From Ignavibacteria bacterium (GTDB lineage Bacteria; Bacteroidota; Ignavibacteria; Ignavibacteriales; SURF-24): a stretch of 64,000 nucleotides of DNA. A program made the translations under genes and the position numbers. Under the pieces are notes generated by a model, which saw only the letters and a program-made list of their open reading frames with translations, made no database searches and was not told the DNA's origin. Positions within the stretch are counted from its first letter, which is position 1; the number at the start of each line of letters is the position of its first letter. Below, piece by piece: positions 26,812 to 38,313 of this stretch. Where the stretch lies: contig JAAXKN010000027.1 of assembly GCA_025612375.1 (NCBI GenBank), positions 1 to 64,000 of the forward strand, written 5' to 3'.

Positions 26812-27636
26812 TCACTTACGACGTTTAATAATAAATTTATTTGATGGATTTTTCTTCTTTCTGGTCTTGTAACCCTTTGCAGGTGTTCCCCAGGGGCTAA
26901 CCGGATGTCCGCCGCCGGAAGTCTTACCTTCACCACCACCCATTGGATGGTCAACCGGGTTCATTGCAACGCCACGAACATGTGAACGCTTGCCTAACCA
27001 TCTTGATCTGCCTGCCTTTCCAAGGCTAAGATTTTCGTGCTCTGAATTACCAACTACTCCATAAGTAGCCATGCATTCAGTACTGAGAAGTCTTACTTCT
27101 CCGGATGGCATTCTGAGCTGTGCATATTTGCCTTCCTTGGCAACCAGCTGAAGCGAGCAACCGGCGCTGCGGCCTAACTGTCCGCCTTTGCCAGGCTTAA
27201 GTTCAACGTTGTGAACAAAACTTCCAAGCGGCATTTCCTTTAATTTAAGAGCATTGCCTACTTTAATTTCACTTCCGGCACCTGAGGTTACTTTATCGCC
27301 AACTTTCAGGCCGTCAGGGGCGAGAATATATCTTTTTTCGCCGTCAGCATAGTGAAGCAGGGCTATTCTGCATGTACGGTTCGGATCGTATTCGATTGAG
27401 AATACCTTGGATTCAATACCGTGCTTATCGCGCTTAAAATCGATAACTCTGTATTTTCTTTTATGTCCGCCGCCAATATGTCTGGCAGTAACTCTACCTT
27501 GGTTATTCCTTCCCCCGGATTTCCTGAGGGCTGACACCAGAGTCTTCTCAGGTGTCGTCTTTGTTATTTCCTCGAACGAGGCGTACGACATAAATCTCGT
27601 ACCCGGGGTCATAGGTTTTAATTTTCTGATTGCCAT
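26812..27636 (-). CDS. rplB: 50S ribosomal protein L2
   Basis: L2 supports peptidyl transfer. The conserved C-terminal [12 protein letters not shown] with the key His region and the N-terminal TPGTRF are present. The length of 274 residues is standard. Confidence 0.98.
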   Translation of the reverse strand: MAIRKLKPMTPGTRFMSYASFEEITKTTPEKTLVSALRKSGGRNNQGRVTARHIGGGHKRKYRVIDFKRDKHGIESKVFSIEYDPNRTCRIALLHYADGEKRYILAPDGLKVGDKVTSGAGSEIKVGNALKLKEMPLGSFVHNVELKPGKGGQLGRSAGCSLQLVAKEGKYAQLRMPSGEVRLLSTECMATYGVVGNSEHENLSLGKAGRSRWLGKRSHVRGVAMNPVDHPMGGGEGKTSGGGHPVSPWGTPAKGYKTRKKKNPSNKFIIKRRK

Positions 27637-27664
27637 TAAATGCTACTCCAGTTCAAAAATCCGT

Positions 27665-27961
27665 TTACTGTACTTGTTCAAATAGGTCTATTTTCTGACC
27701 TTCTTTTAATGTAACTATCGCTTTCTTAAAGCGTGAGGTCTTTCCTGAAAATCTGCCGCTTTTCCTGAATTGGGTTTTCATCTTGCCTTCGTACCTGATA
27801 GTATTCACGTCTTCAACTTTGACATTGAATTTTTCTTCAATGGCCTTTGCGATGCTGATCTTATTGGCATGAATATCTACAACAAACCCGTATTTATTCA
27901 GTCCTTCATTTAAGTTATTCATCTTTTCGGTCAGGAGTGGTTTATATAATACTTCCCGCAT
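27665..27961 (-). CDS. rplW: 50S ribosomal protein L23
   Basis: The 98-residue protein has LLTEKMNNLNEGLNKYGFVV and VEDVNTIRYEGKMKTQ. L23 is the docking site for trigger factor and SRP at the tunnel exit. Confidence 0.96.
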   Translation of the reverse strand: MREVLYKPLLTEKMNNLNEGLNKYGFVVDIHANKISIAKAIEEKFNVKVEDVNTIRYEGKMKTQFRKSGRFSGKTSRFKKAIVTLKEGQKIDLFEQVQ

Positions 27962-27973
27962 CTCTTAGTTACC

Positions 27974-28609
27974 TTATAAATTTTTATCAAAAGTTTGTTC
28001 AATTAATTTTACGGCACTCTTCTGAAGAATAATCATCTGGTTGTTAAGCAGGTCATATGTAGAAGCCGTATTTGCTTCCATAATGTTTAACTTCTGAATA
28101 TTTCTTCCGGAAATAAAAACATTCTTGTTGTTTTTATCGTAAAGGACGAGTGTCCTTTTGCCGTTCAATTTGAAAGCAGATAAGATCGCATTAAATTCTT
28201 TTGTTTTAGGAGCATCAAATCCAAAGTCTTCAACAACAATTATCTGTTCACCCTTGGCTTTAAGTGCAAGTGCGCTTTTTCTGGCCAGTTTGCTGACTTT
28301 TTTATTGACAGATTCCTTATACTCAATGGGTTTGGGTCCAAATACTGTACCGCCGCCAACCCAGAGAGGTGAACGTGTTGTACCGGCTCTTGCGCCGCCG
28401 CGTCCTTTTTGTCTCCACGGCTTTTTTCCGCCGCCCGCGACTTCACTGCGTTCCTTGGATTTATGCGTGCCCTGACGTTTGTTCGTCATCTGAGCTTTTA
28501 CTGCCAAATAGATTGCATGCTGATTCGGCTCAATATTAAAGATGCCGTCGTTCAGATCTATCTGTTCGCCGCTTTTTGTGCCATCTATTTTATAAACATC
28601 TAATGTCAT
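27974..28609 (-). CDS. rplD: 50S ribosomal protein L4
   Basis: The 211-residue L4 carries the conserved tunnel loop (GGGKKPWRQKGRGGARAGTT). In some bacteria L4 represses its own S10 operon. The upstream spacer to rplC is 48 bases and carries a hairpin. Confidence 0.97.
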   Translation of the reverse strand: MTLDVYKIDGTKSGEQIDLNDGIFNIEPNQHAIYLAVKAQMTNKRQGTHKSKERSEVAGGGKKPWRQKGRGGARAGTTRSPLWVGGGTVFGPKPIEYKESVNKKVSKLARKSALALKAKGEQIIVVEDFGFDAPKTKEFNAILSAFKLNGKRTLVLYDKNNKNVFISGRNIQKLNIMEANTASTYDLLNNQMIILQKSAVKLIEQTFDKNL

Positions 28610-28636
28610 TTTTCAAACCAAATTGATTCTTAGAAT

Positions 28637-28654
28637 TTCCGGGTTTGACCGGAA
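28637..28654 (-). other. Small GC hairpin between rplC and rplD
   Basis: TTCCGG (28637-28642) pairs perfectly with CCGGAA (28649-28654) around a 6-base loop. It lies in the rplC-rplD spacer without a T-run. Confidence 0.45.
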
Positions 28655-28657
28655 CAA

Positions 28658-29278
28658 TTACTTATTGATTTCAACGATTGAGTTAATGGCGCCAGGAACA
28701 GCACCCTTTACCATAATTATATTCTTTTCAGGAATAATTTTAACGATTTTAAGGTTTTGTACTGTTACTTGTTCAAATCCGGTACGTCCGGCCATCCTCT
28801 GACCCTTAAATACTCTTGAAGGGTAAGAACTTGCGCCAATTGATCCGGGAGCTCTAAGTCTGTCTGACTGGCCGTGTGTTGTACCACCAACGCCGCCGAA
28901 ACCATGCCTTCTCATTACGCCCTGGAAGCCTTTTCCTTTTGAGCGGCCAGTAACCTTTACAGAATCTCCCTGAGTGAAAATTTCAACTCCAACACTGTCG
29001 CCAACCTTGTAATCGGCTACATTAAAATTTCTAAATTCTTTAACAATCTGGGCCGGAGTTAAATTTTGTTTTTTGTACTGTCCTAAAACAGGTTTGCTGA
29101 CTCTATTTTCCTTGCGTGTCCCAAAGCCAAACTGTAAAGCTTCATAACCATTCTTCTCGATGGTCATTACATTCAGCACAGGGCAAGGTCCAGCATTTAT
29201 AATTGTCACAGGAACAAGCTGACCGTCATCAGTAAAGATATTACTCATTCCTATTTTTTTACCAATCAATCCAGGCAT
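28658..29278 (-). CDS. rplC: 50S ribosomal protein L3
   Basis: The start MPGLIGKKIGMSNIFTDDG and the loop RHGFGGVGGTTHGQSDRLR identify L3, an early assembly protein near the peptidyl transferase centre. The length is 206 residues. Confidence 0.97.
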   Translation of the reverse strand: MPGLIGKKIGMSNIFTDDGQLVPVTIINAGPCPVLNVMTIEKNGYEALQFGFGTRKENRVSKPVLGQYKKQNLTPAQIVKEFRNFNVADYKVGDSVGVEIFTQGDSVKVTGRSKGKGFQGVMRRHGFGGVGGTTHGQSDRLRAPGSIGASSYPSRVFKGQRMAGRTGFEQVTVQNLKIVKIIPEKNIIMVKGAVPGAINSIVEINK

Positions 29279-29288
29279 TTTAGTATCC

Positions 29289-29597
29289 TTATAACTTTAT
29301 CTCGATATCGACACCCGCCGGAATTTCCAATTTGCTTAAAGAATCGACGGTTTTATTATTTGAGTTATGAATATCTATAATTCTTTTATGTGCTCTTATT
29401 TCAAACTGTTCTCTTGATTTTTTATCGACGTGCGGTGAACGAAGAACAGTAAAGATAGTCTTTTTTGTAGGAAGCGGAATAGGGCCGCTTACTACTGCAC
29501 CAGTACTCTTTACAGTCTTTATGATCTTCTCTGTCGACTTATCAATGAGAATATGATCATATGATTTTAACTTTATTCTAATCTTTTGACCAGGCAC
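29289..29597 (-). CDS. rpsJ: 30S ribosomal protein S10
   Basis: S10 (102 residues) contains [12 protein letters not shown] and GPIPLPTKK. The start is GTG at 29597, with AGGAG exactly 7 bases upstream; an in-frame TTG further up is rejected on that ground. S10 also works as NusE in antitermination. A strong hairpin precedes it. Confidence 0.96.
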   Translation of the reverse strand: MPGQKIRIKLKSYDHILIDKSTEKIIKTVKSTGAVVSGPIPLPTKKTIFTVLRSPHVDKKSREQFEIRAHKRIIDIHNSNNKTVDSLSKLEIPAGVDIEIKL

Positions 29598-29617
29598 TTT
29601 AACACTCCTATGCAATT

Positions 29618-29649
29618 AGCCCTAAGGAGAATAAATTCTCCCTAGGGCT
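29618..29649 (-). promoter_or_regulatory. Strong stem-loop between tuf and rpsJ
   Basis: AGCCCTA-GGAGA at 29618-29630 pairs with TCTCC-TAGGGCT at 29636-29649, about 12 pairs with one mismatch. It begins 7 bases after the tuf stop codon and ends about 10 bases before the rpsJ ribosome-binding site. No T-run follows on the minus strand, so it is more likely a processing, stability or attenuation element than a terminator. Confidence 0.6.
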
Positions 29650-29656
29650 GGATAAT

Positions 29657-30865
29657 TTATTCATAAATTTTAGTTACAACACCGGCACCAACGGTTCTGC
29701 CGCCTTCGCGGATAGCGAAACGCAGACCTTCTTCCATAGCGATTTCTGTAATCAGATCAACTTTCAGTTTTACGTTATCACCAGGCATAACCATTTCTGT
29801 TCCTTCCGGCAGGTGTGCAACACCAGTTACGTCTGTGGTTCTGAAATAGAACTGAGGCCTGTAGCCATTGAAGAACGGGGTATGACGCCCACCTTCTTCT
29901 TTTGAGAGGATGTAAACTGAACCTTCAAATACCTTATGAGGAGTAATTGAACCGGTTTTTGCTAAAACCATTCCTCTTTCGATCTCTTTCTTGTCAACGC
30001 CTCTTAACAGGATACCAGCGTTATCTCCAGCCATAGCTGAATCGAGTTCCTTACGGAACATTTCGATACCAGTAACAACTGTCTTCTTGTGTACGCCAAG
30101 ACCGATAAGTTCAACTTCTTCCTGTATCTTAACCTGTCCGCGTTCTACCCTACCGGTAGCAACTGTACCACGGCCGGTAATTGAGAAAACGTCTTCAACA
30201 GGCATCAAAAACGGCTTGTCTACATTTCTTTCAGGAACTGGGATGTATGCGTCAACAGCGTCCATGAGCTCCCAGATGCAGTTTAATCTTTCATCTGTAA
30301 CAGGAACTGAATCGTTGCTTGCAGCATCAAGAGCCTGAAGAGCTGAACCCTTAATGATTGGAATTTCATCTCCGGGGAATTCATACTGATTCAGAAGGTC
30401 GCGAAGTTCAACTTCAACGAGCTCGATCAGTTCAGGATCGTCAACCATATCAACTTTATTCATGAAGACAACTATTCTAGGAACACCTACCTGGCGTGCT
30501 AAAAGGATATGCTCTCTTGTCTGAGGCATAGGGCCATCTGTAGCAGCAACAACCAGTATAGCGCCGTCCATCTGAGCAGCACCGGTGATCATGTTCTTAA
30601 CATAGTCAGCGTGTCCAGGGCAGTCTACGTGTGCGTAGTGTCTGTTAGCTGTTGAATATTCTACGTGAGCTGTAGCAATTGTAATACCTCTTTCTCTTTC
30701 TTCAGGGGCATTGTCAATTGAATCAAATGTTCTCTTAGCAGATAAACCTTTCTTGCTGAGCGCCATTGTAATAGCGGCTGTTAATGTGGTTTTACCATGA
30801 TCAACGTGACCAATTGTACCGACGTTAACGTGAGGTTTACTCCTATCAAATTTTTCTTTGGCCAT
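29657..30865 (-). CDS. tuf: Elongation factor Tu
   Basis: EF-Tu delivers aminoacyl-tRNA to the ribosome. [10 protein letters not shown], the [15 protein letters not shown] switch and NKVDM are present, and the protein has the usual three domains and 402 residues. GGAG lies 8 bases before the ATG. It follows fusA as in the classical str operon. Only one tuf copy is seen here. Confidence 0.98.
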   Translation of the reverse strand: MAKEKFDRSKPHVNVGTIGHVDHGKTTLTAAITMALSKKGLSAKRTFDSIDNAPEERERGITIATAHVEYSTANRHYAHVDCPGHADYVKNMITGAAQMDGAILVVAATDGPMPQTREHILLARQVGVPRIVVFMNKVDMVDDPELIELVEVELRDLLNQYEFPGDEIPIIKGSALQALDAASNDSVPVTDERLNCIWELMDAVDAYIPVPERNVDKPFLMPVEDVFSITGRGTVATGRVERGQVKIQEEVELIGLGVHKKTVVTGIEMFRKELDSAMAGDNAGILLRGVDKKEIERGMVLAKTGSITPHKVFEGSVYILSKEEGGRHTPFFNGYRPQFYFRTTDVTGVAHLPEGTEMVMPGDNVKLKVDLITEIAMEEGLRFAIREGGRTVGAGVVTKIYE

Positions 30866-30908
30866 CCTCGGTTCTCCTTCTTATTTTACTTTACTTTATA
30901 ATCTAATG

Positions 30909-33005
30909 TTAAATTGTCACGGACTTTTTTGACTGTGTTTTTTCTGCAATTTCCTCTGCAATTGACTTCGGAACTTCCGAGTAGTGAGAAAACTGCATCG
31001 TATAGATTGCCCTGCCCTGTGTCATTGATCTCAGGACAGTTGCATAGCCGAACATTTCAGAAAGCGGTACCATGGCTTTTATAACCTGTGCATCGCGTCT
31101 TGCAGCAAATCCTTCGATTTTTCCTCTTCTGGAGTTCAGGTCGCCCATTACATCTCCGAGGTAATCCTCTGGTGTAGTAACTTCAACTGACATCATTGGC
31201 TCCAGGAGAACAGGTCTTGCACGACGGGCACCTTCCTTGAACGCCATAGAACCGGCAACCTTAAAGGAAATTTCATCAGAGTCAACTTCGTGGTATGAAC
31301 CGTCATACAATTTAGCTTTTATATCCACGACCGGAAAACCTGCAATAACGCCGTTACGCATAGCTTCCTGAATACCATTTGATACTGCAGGGATATATTC
31401 CTTAGGCACAACACCGCCGACAATACCATTTATAAACTCATAACCTTTACCAGGTTCATTCGGGCCGAGCTCAATCCAAACGTGACCGAATTTACCGCGT
31501 CCGCCAGACTGCTTAACAAATTTACCTTCAGCGTTAACAGTTTGTGTAATTGATTCTCTGTAAGCAACCTGCGGTTTACCAACGTTTGCCTCAACCTTAA
31601 ACTCTCTTTTCATTCTGTCAACGAGGATTTCCAGGTGAAGCTCGCCCATACCGCTGATGAGTGTCTGACCGGTTTCTTCATTAACCTTAATCCTGAATGT
31701 AGGATCTTCTTCTGAGAGTTTCTGCAAAGCGTCAGAAAGTTTATCCTGATCTGCTTTGGTCTTAGGTTCAATTGCAATTTCAATAACCGGTTCAGGGAAT
31801 ACCATCTTCTCAAGAACAATTGGATCTTTTTCTCCGCAGAGTGTGTCACCTGTTTTTGTATACTTGAGGCCGATTATTGCGGCAATGTCGCCGGCTTTAA
31901 TTTCATCTATGTCAAGACGCTGGTTAGCATGCATCTGCAGAATGCGTCCGACTCTTTCTTTCTTTCCGCTTACAGAGTTAAAAACGTATGAACCCGCTTT
32001 CAGGGTGCCGCTGTAAACTCTGACATAGGTCAGCTTTCCAACAAAAGGATCTGTCTGAATTTTGAAAGCTAAACCCGCAAAATCTTCTTTTTCATCAATT
32101 TTACGGTACACTTCGTCGTTTGAATCGGGGTGATGTGTCTTCAGGTCACCCACGTCAACCGGTGAAGGCAGAAAATCCACAACTGAATCGAGGAGCTTCT
32201 GTACACCCTTGTTCTTAAAGGAGGAACCGCAGAGAACAGGTATAATCTTCGACTGAATTGTAGCTGTACGTAAAACTTTTCTAATTTCTTCTTCAGTTAT
32301 TTCCTGGCCTTCGAGATACTTTTCAAGAAGCGTGTCATCAACATCGGAAACAGCTTCAAGCATCTTTGTTCTGTATTTGTTAGCCAGTTCTTTCAGACTG
32401 TTAGGAATATCAATTTCATCGTATTCGGCGCCAAGGCTTTCTTCCTTGTAAATTCTGGCCTTAAATTTCATAAGGTCAATTTCGCCGGCAAACATGTCGC
32501 CTTCACCTATAGGAAGAACGATTGGAATAGCGTTTGCGCCAAGACGTTCATGCATCATTTCAACTGCATGAAAGAAGTCGGCACCGATTCTATCCATTTT
32601 GTTAACAAAAGCGATTCTTGGAACACCGTACTTGTCAGCCTGACGCCATACGGTTTCCGACTGCGGTTCAACACCGCCAACGGCGCAAAATAATGCAACT
32701 GCGCCATCCAGAACACGAAGTGATCTTTCTACTTCAACTGTAAAATCAACGTGTCCCGGTGTATCAATAATATTTACTTGATGACCTCTCCAAAAACAGG
32801 TAGTTGCAGCACTGGTAATTGTAATACCACGTTCTTTTTCCTGCTCCATCCAGTCCATCGTAGCTGCGCCTTCGTGAACCTCACCGATGCGGTGGGTCTT
32901 ACCGGTATAAAACAGTATACGCTCTGTAGTCGTTGTTTTACCGGCATCGATGTGCGCCATAATGCCAATATTTCTTACTTTATCTATACTAACTCTATCT
33001 GCCAT
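30909..33005 (-). CDS. fusA: Elongation factor G
   Basis: EF-G drives ribosomal translocation. [22 protein letters not shown] and NKMDR form the GTPase site, and domains II-V follow to the end at residue 698. It sits between rpsG and tuf. Confidence 0.98.
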   Translation of the reverse strand: MADRVSIDKVRNIGIMAHIDAGKTTTTERILFYTGKTHRIGEVHEGAATMDWMEQEKERGITITSAATTCFWRGHQVNIIDTPGHVDFTVEVERSLRVLDGAVALFCAVGGVEPQSETVWRQADKYGVPRIAFVNKMDRIGADFFHAVEMMHERLGANAIPIVLPIGEGDMFAGEIDLMKFKARIYKEESLGAEYDEIDIPNSLKELANKYRTKMLEAVSDVDDTLLEKYLEGQEITEEEIRKVLRTATIQSKIIPVLCGSSFKNKGVQKLLDSVVDFLPSPVDVGDLKTHHPDSNDEVYRKIDEKEDFAGLAFKIQTDPFVGKLTYVRVYSGTLKAGSYVFNSVSGKKERVGRILQMHANQRLDIDEIKAGDIAAIIGLKYTKTGDTLCGEKDPIVLEKMVFPEPVIEIAIEPKTKADQDKLSDALQKLSEEDPTFRIKVNEETGQTLISGMGELHLEILVDRMKREFKVEANVGKPQVAYRESITQTVNAEGKFVKQSGGRGKFGHVWIELGPNEPGKGYEFINGIVGGVVPKEYIPAVSNGIQEAMRNGVIAGFPVVDIKAKLYDGSYHEVDSDEISFKVAGSMAFKEGARRARPVLLEPMMSVEVTTPEDYLGDVMGDLNSRRGKIEGFAARRDAQVIKAMVPLSEMFGYATVLRSMTQGRAIYTMQFSHYSEVPKSIAEEIAEKTQSKKSVTI

Positions 33006-33030
33006 AAAACTTTAATCTTTCCTTTTATCC

Positions 33031-33498
33031 TTACCATTTAAAGTGTGCAAATGCCTTATTAGCTTCTGCCATTTTGTGTGTATCGTCTTTTTTCTTAATT
33101 GAAGAACCTTCGCCATTGGAAGCAGCTATTAATTCCGAAGCGAGTTTAGCAGCCATCGATTTGTCGTTTCTGGCTCTGGCATAGGTTTTCAACCAGCGGA
33201 AAGCCAATGCAAGTCTGCGCTCGGGCCTAACTTCCATAGGAACCTGATATGTTGCTCCGCCGACTCTTCTGCTTCTTACTTCAACATATGGCTGAACATT
33301 GTTAACAGCCTTGGTGAATACTTCCATGGCTGGTTTCTTTGTACGCTCTTCAATAAGGCTGAAGCTGTCGTAAATTACTTTGCGTGCAACTGATTTTTCA
33401 CCATCATACATGATAGCATTGATGAATTTTGCTAGTACCAGATCGTTATATTTAGGATCCGGTTTAATATATCTTTTTGGGGCTCTTCTTTTTCTCAT
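33031..33498 (-). CDS. rpsG: 30S ribosomal protein S7
   Basis: The 155-residue protein has RRVGGATYQVPMEVRPERR and the end AEANKAFAHFKW. S7 nucleates head assembly and, in some bacteria, represses the str operon. Confidence 0.97.
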   Translation of the reverse strand: MRKRRAPKRYIKPDPKYNDLVLAKFINAIMYDGEKSVARKVIYDSFSLIEERTKKPAMEVFTKAVNNVQPYVEVRSRRVGGATYQVPMEVRPERRLALAFRWLKTYARARNDKSMAAKLASELIAASNGEGSSIKKKDDTHKMAEANKAFAHFKW

Positions 33499-33504
33499 AT
33501 TCTT

Positions 33505-33882
33505 TTATTTTGCTTTGGGTTTTTTAGCGCCGTATTTTGATCTGGCTTTTCTTCTGTCTTCAACACCACTTGTGTCAAGCGTTCCACGAATAATATGATA
33601 ACGTACACCAGGCAAATCTTTTACCCTGCCACCTCTAATCAAAACTATGGAATGCTCCTGTAAATTGTGACCTTCACCCGGAATATAAGCTGTTACTTCC
33701 ATTCCGTTTGTAAGCCTGACTCTTGCTACTTTTCTAAGAGCAGAATTCGGTTTTTTGGGTGTTGTGGTATACACTCTTGTACATACCCCTCTTTTCTGAG
33801 GGCAAGCCTCAAGTGCTGGAGCTTTGTTTTTTGCCAAGATCTGAACACGCCCTTTTCTAACTAATTGATTTATCGTGGGCAC
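33505..33882 (-). CDS. rpsL: 30S ribosomal protein S12
   Basis: S12 (125 residues) keeps the wild-type streptomycin-site lysines in [12 protein letters not shown] and [11 protein letters not shown], so no resistance change is visible. It is the first gene of the str operon and has its own promoter upstream. Confidence 0.98.
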   Translation of the reverse strand: MPTINQLVRKGRVQILAKNKAPALEACPQKRGVCTRVYTTTPKKPNSALRKVARVRLTNGMEVTAYIPGEGHNLQEHSIVLIRGGRVKDLPGVRYHIIRGTLDTSGVEDRRKARSKYGAKKPKAK

Positions 33883-33921
33883 TAATATTCCTCCTAGTAT
33901 TCATCGAAAAATTTTAGACTG

Positions 33922-33952
33922 TAAATATATACAGATATACAATTATTGTCAA
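33922..33952 (-). promoter_or_regulatory. Promoter of the str operon (rpsL-rpsG-fusA-tuf)
   Basis: On the minus strand TTG (33952-33950) is followed after 20 bases by TATATTTA (33929-33922). It can also be read as a sigma-70 style TTGACA-N17-TATATT. Transcription would begin near 33917, about 35 bases before the rpsL start. Confidence 0.65.
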
Positions 33953-33969
33953 GTAATAGCTTATTTTTT

Positions 33970-34008
33970 ATTCAGAAATCCGTGTTTTTAGCACGGATTT
34001 CTGTGAAT
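33970..34008 (-). terminator. Stem-loop after rpoC
   Basis: CAGAAATCCGTG (33973-33984) pairs perfectly with CACGGATTTCTG (33992-34003) around a 7-base loop, and the flanks extend the pairing. It lies just beyond the rpoC stop and before the rpsL promoter. It lacks a T-run on the minus strand, so termination may be partial. Confidence 0.55.
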
Positions 34009-34013
34009 ATATT

Positions 34014-37000
34014 TTAACTTACTGAAGTATTTACTTCTACAGGTTTCTCTTTTTCTGCCTCTTCGCCCTTCAATATAATCTTCTTATATTTCTTCAGACC
34101 TGTACCGGCCGGAATAAGGTGTCCCATAACAACGTTCTCCTTTAATCCGATCAGACTGTCTGTTTTGGCTTCTGTGGCGGCATTTGTCAGTACCTTGGTT
34201 GTCTCCTGGAACGAAGCAGCTGAAATAAAGCTGTCGGTCGAAAGTGCAGCCTGTGTAATTCCAAGAAGGACGTGTTCGAATGTTGCTGGCTCGGCATCCC
34301 TTGCCTCAACTGTCTTTTTGCCCTTGCGTGTCAGTTCAGCGTTATTCTCTCTGACCTTGTTTCTGGAAACAAGCTGGCCAACCTTGAACTTTGAGCTGCC
34401 CGGTTCAAGTACGTAAACCAGTGATTTGATCTTTTCGTTCTCTTCATTGAATTCAACGCGGTCAACATAGTCTTCCTCGATGAACTTTGTATCGCCAGAA
34501 GAAACAATTTTCAGCTTCTGAAGCATCTGGCGTACAATTACTTCAATGTGCTTGTCGTTTATCTTTACACCCTGCAGACGGTAAACGTCCTGAATTTCAT
34601 TTACAAGGTATTCCTGAACGGCATTTGTTCCCTTGATCTTCAGAATGTCGTGAGGATCTATAGGACCGTCGGTGATCTTTTCACCCACAGGAATTTCGTC
34701 GCCTTCCTGAACCAGGATATGTTTACCGTAAGGAACAGAGTAAACTTTTTCGTACGACTGGTCCGGGGCAATAATTACTATTTCCCTTGAACCCTTCTTA
34801 CGTGCGCCGAATTTCACGATGCCTTCAATTTCAGCAACTGTTGCCGGATCATGCGGGCTCCTTGCCTCAAAGAGTTCGGTTACTCTAGGCAGACCACCTG
34901 TGATGTCACGGGTCTTGGAAGCCGACTTTGAGATCTTGGCCAGGATTGTACCAGCCTGTACAAACTCCCCTTCATCAACCGAGATGTAAGACCTTGTAGG
35001 TATGTTGAACATCTTCTTGTTTCCGTCGTTGTCTGTAACGAGGATACTCGGTGTAAGGGTTTTGTCCTTTGACTCAATAACAACCTTCTGAACGTGCCCT
35101 GTCTGTTCGTCGGTTACCTGCTGCATTGTTACGCTGTCCACCAGGTCTACAAAGCTGATGCGTCCTGCAATATCAGTTAAGATAACTGCATTGTAAGGAT
35201 CGTGGTTGTAGAGCGGAGCACCTTTTTTGATCACCTGATCGTCGTCAACCAGAAGTTCAGCTCCGTAGGGGATCTCATAGCGCTTCATCGTACGGTTGTC
35301 CTTATCAAGCAGGTTTATGGAGCCGCGGCGTCCTGTAACAACCTTAACTTTTCCGAAGAAGTCAGTTTTTTCAACGTAGTACACTTTTTCAAACTGTACG
35401 CTTCCTTCAACAGAAGCTTCAACCTGCGACTGGCTTGCAATACGTGAAGATGTACCACCAAGGTGGAATGTTCTCAGTGTCAGCTGTGTACCAGGTTCAC
35501 CGATTGACTGTGCTGCAATGATACCAACGGCCTCGCCAATTTCAACCAGTTTTCCGTTTGTAAGGTTACGTCCGTAGCATTTTGCACAAACCCCGCGTTT
35601 TGATTCACAGGTAAGTACTGTTCTAATATATACTGAGTCAATATTTGCGTCTTCAATTACCTCGGCAATGTCCTCTGTAATGAGTTCGCCTGCGGCAACT
35701 ATAACTTCATCTGTCCTCGGGTCGAATACGTCTTCCTGAGCCACACGGCCTGTAATTCTCTCGGCCAGTGATTCACGTTCAAGTTCAACGTCCTTCAATG
35801 CCGTAACAGCAACACCGCGGATTGTGCCGCAATCGTCTTCTGAAACGATAACGTCCTGCGCAACGTCGCAAAGCCTTCTTGTCAGGTAACCGGCATCAGC
35901 TGTTTTCAAAGCCGTATCGGCCAGACCTTTACGCGCACCGTGAGTTGAAATGAAGTATTCAAGCACCGACAAACCTTCCTTGAAGTTTGCCACGATCGGG
36001 TTTTCAATAATTTCACCTGACTGCCCGGTAAGGCTTTTCTGAGGTTTCATCATAAGACCTCTCATACCGGCAAGCTGACGGACCTGCTCCTGGGAGCCTC
36101 TTGCGCCCGAGTCAACCATCATGTGCAGTGAGTTGAAACCGCTCTGATCGCTTCTTAATTTTTCCATGAGCGATTTGGCCACATTGTTTGTTGTATGTGT
36201 CCAAACGTCGATAATCTTATTGTAGCGCTCGGCATCTGTAATAACACCCTGCTCGTGCTCGTTAAGAATATCGGCAACTTTCTTGTTTGAATCCTGGATC
36301 AGTTTTACCTTTTCTTCAGGAACAATCATATCTGCAAAGCTTACAGACAAGCCTCCTGCAGTTGAGTACCTGAAACCTAACTCCTTAAGGTCATCAAGGA
36401 ACTTGGCGGTTACTTTATTTCCAAGCTTAATGAACAGCTTATAAATAAATCCGCTGAAGATCTTCTTAACAAGAACTTCATTCAGGTAGCCCATTTCCTT
36501 AGGCACGATCTGGTTGAATCTGACGCGTCCAACGGTTGTTTCAATCATTTTACCGTCAACTCTAACCTTAATGCGTGCGTGCAGATCGACTGCCTTTGAG
36601 TTATAGGCAATTAAAACCTCTTCCATCGATCCGAAGACAAGTCCTTCACCCTTTGCGCCTTCCTTTACCTTTGTCAGATAGTAGCACCCAAGTACTATAT
36701 CCTGTGTCGGAACCACTATAGGGCTTCCGTTTTGCGGTGAAAGGATGTTATGGCTCGAGAGCATCAGAAGGACGGCTTCAAGCTGTGCTTCATAAGAAAG
36801 AGGCACGTGAACAGCCATCTGATCGCCGTCAAAGTCAGCGTTAAATGCCGTACAAACCATCGGGTGCAGCTGAAGAGCCTTGCCGTCAATAAGCAGCGGC
36901 TGGAAAGCCTGTATACCCAGTCTGTGCAGCGTAGGAGCACGGTTCAAGAGAATCGGATGCCCATCTATGATACCCTCAAGTATCGACCATATAATGGGGT

Positions 37001-38246
37001 CTTTCCTGTCAACTACTTTCCTGGCGCTTTTAACCGTCTTGTTGTGCCCGCGTTCAATAAGCTTGCGGATAATAAACGGCTTAAAGAGCTCGACGGCCAT
37101 GTCTTTCGGAAGACCGCACTGGTGGAGCTTGAGTTCAGGACCCACAACGATAACCGAACGGCCGGAATAGTCGACACGTTTACCGAGAAGGTTCTGGCGG
37201 AAACGGCCCTGCTTTCCTTTGAGCATATCGCTTAAGGATTTCAAAGGGCGGTTGCTGTCGCTTCTGACGGCGTTTCCGCGTCTTGAGTTATCAAACAGTG
37301 CGTCAACAGCCTCCTGGAGCATTCTTTTTTCGTTTCTTAAGATTACTTCAGGAGCTTTAATATCTATAAGTCTTTTAAGTCTGTTATTTCTAATGATTAC
37401 TCTTCTATAGAGGTCATTTAAGTCACTGGTTGCAAACCTTCCGCCTTCAAGTGGAACAAGAGGCCTGAGTTCAGGAGGAATAACCGGTATAACGCTTAAG
37501 ACCATCCATTCAGGTTTATTAAGTACCTTGTTTTCCTTTTCGCGGAAAGCTTCCAGTACTCTTAAGCGCTTTAAGGCATCGTTCTTCTTCTGCTGTGAGG
37601 TTTCAACTTTAACCTGCTCACGCAAATCCTTAAACACACCATCTACATCTGTTCTCTTTAAGAGTTCCTTTATTGCGTCGCCGCCGATCTTGGCAACAAA
37701 CTTCTTGGGATCTGTATCTTCAAGCTTTTCATTTCCTGCCGGAAGTGAATAAAGAATTTCAAAATACTGATCCTCTGAGATAAGATCTTTCGGGCTTAAG
37801 CCTGTAGGACCCGGATTAATGACAACATATGATTCGTAATAGATGATCTTTTCGAGTTCTTTGGTAGTCATCCCTATGATATTACCTATCTTTGAGGGAA
37901 GGGCTCTGAAGAACCATATATGTACAACAGGGACTGCGAGTGAGATATGCCCCATTCGTTCCCTTCTTACAGCCTTTTGTGTAACTTCAACACCGCATCT
38001 ATCGCAAACAATTCCTTTATATCTGATTCTTTTATACTTACCGCAATGGCATTCCCAATCCTTAATCGGGCCGAAGATCTTCTCGCAGAAAAGACCGTCT
38101 TTTTCAGGACGGAAACTCCTGTAGTTGATCGTTTCCGGCTTTGTTACCTCACCGTGTGAACGGGAGAGTATATCATCGGGACTGGCCAGACCTATTGTAA
38201 TCGAGTTTATGGATTTCATTGCGTTTTCTTGAATTCTATAAGGCAT
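34014..38246 (-). CDS. rpoC: RNA polymerase subunit beta-prime
   Basis: The 1410-residue protein has the zinc motif [20 protein letters not shown] near the N-terminus and the catalytic Mg site [13 protein letters not shown]. The second zinc cluster [13 protein letters not shown] follows, then the trigger-loop region [18 protein letters not shown]. No truncation is seen. A hairpin separates it from rpoB upstream. Confidence 0.98.
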   Translation of the reverse strand: MPYRIQENAMKSINSITIGLASPDDILSRSHGEVTKPETINYRSFRPEKDGLFCEKIFGPIKDWECHCGKYKRIRYKGIVCDRCGVEVTQKAVRRERMGHISLAVPVVHIWFFRALPSKIGNIIGMTTKELEKIIYYESYVVINPGPTGLSPKDLISEDQYFEILYSLPAGNEKLEDTDPKKFVAKIGGDAIKELLKRTDVDGVFKDLREQVKVETSQQKKNDALKRLRVLEAFREKENKVLNKPEWMVLSVIPVIPPELRPLVPLEGGRFATSDLNDLYRRVIIRNNRLKRLIDIKAPEVILRNEKRMLQEAVDALFDNSRRGNAVRSDSNRPLKSLSDMLKGKQGRFRQNLLGKRVDYSGRSVIVVGPELKLHQCGLPKDMAVELFKPFIIRKLIERGHNKTVKSARKVVDRKDPIIWSILEGIIDGHPILLNRAPTLHRLGIQAFQPLLIDGKALQLHPMVCTAFNADFDGDQMAVHVPLSYEAQLEAVLLMLSSHNILSPQNGSPIVVPTQDIVLGCYYLTKVKEGAKGEGLVFGSMEEVLIAYNSKAVDLHARIKVRVDGKMIETTVGRVRFNQIVPKEMGYLNEVLVKKIFSGFIYKLFIKLGNKVTAKFLDDLKELGFRYSTAGGLSVSFADMIVPEEKVKLIQDSNKKVADILNEHEQGVITDAERYNKIIDVWTHTTNNVAKSLMEKLRSDQSGFNSLHMMVDSGARGSQEQVRQLAGMRGLMMKPQKSLTGQSGEIIENPIVANFKEGLSVLEYFISTHGARKGLADTALKTADAGYLTRRLCDVAQDVIVSEDDCGTIRGVAVTALKDVELERESLAERITGRVAQEDVFDPRTDEVIVAAGELITEDIAEVIEDANIDSVYIRTVLTCESKRGVCAKCYGRNLTNGKLVEIGEAVGIIAAQSIGEPGTQLTLRTFHLGGTSSRIASQSQVEASVEGSVQFEKVYYVEKTDFFGKVKVVTGRRGSINLLDKDNRTMKRYEIPYGAELLVDDDQVIKKGAPLYNHDPYNAVILTDIAGRISFVDLVDSVTMQQVTDEQTGHVQKVVIESKDKTLTPSILVTDNDGNKKMFNIPTRSYISVDEGEFVQAGTILAKISKSASKTRDITGGLPRVTELFEARSPHDPATVAEIEGIVKFGARKKGSREIVIIAPDQSYEKVYSVPYGKHILVQEGDEIPVGEKITDGPIDPHDILKIKGTNAVQEYLVNEIQDVYRLQGVKINDKHIEVIVRQMLQKLKIVSSGDTKFIEEDYVDRVEFNEENEKIKSLVYVLEPGSSKFKVGQLVSRNKVRENNAELTRKGKKTVEARDAEPATFEHVLLGITQAALSTDSFISAASFQETTKVLTNAATEAKTDSLIGLKENVVMGHLIPAGTGLKKYKKIILKGEEAEKEKPVEVNTSVS

Positions 38247-38275
38247 AATTTCTCCTAATTTCTAAGTGAAAATGC

Positions 38276-38304
38276 AGCCCGCTTTTCATTAAAAAAAGCG
38301 GGCT
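38276..38304 (-). other. Stem-loop between rpoB and rpoC
   Basis: AGCCCGCTTTT at 38276-38286 and AAAAGCGGGCT at 38294-38304 form an 11-bp perfect stem in the 67-base rpoB-rpoC spacer. There is no T-run directly after it on the minus strand. Confidence 0.6.
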
Positions 38305-38313
38305 AAAAAGTTA

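Noticed and set aside
26805-26954. Longer rpsS start upstream
   Set aside because: It would overlap rplB heavily, and the S19 family starts at [10 protein letters not shown].
33505-33882. Streptomycin-resistance changes in rpsL
   Set aside because: Both key lysines are wild type.
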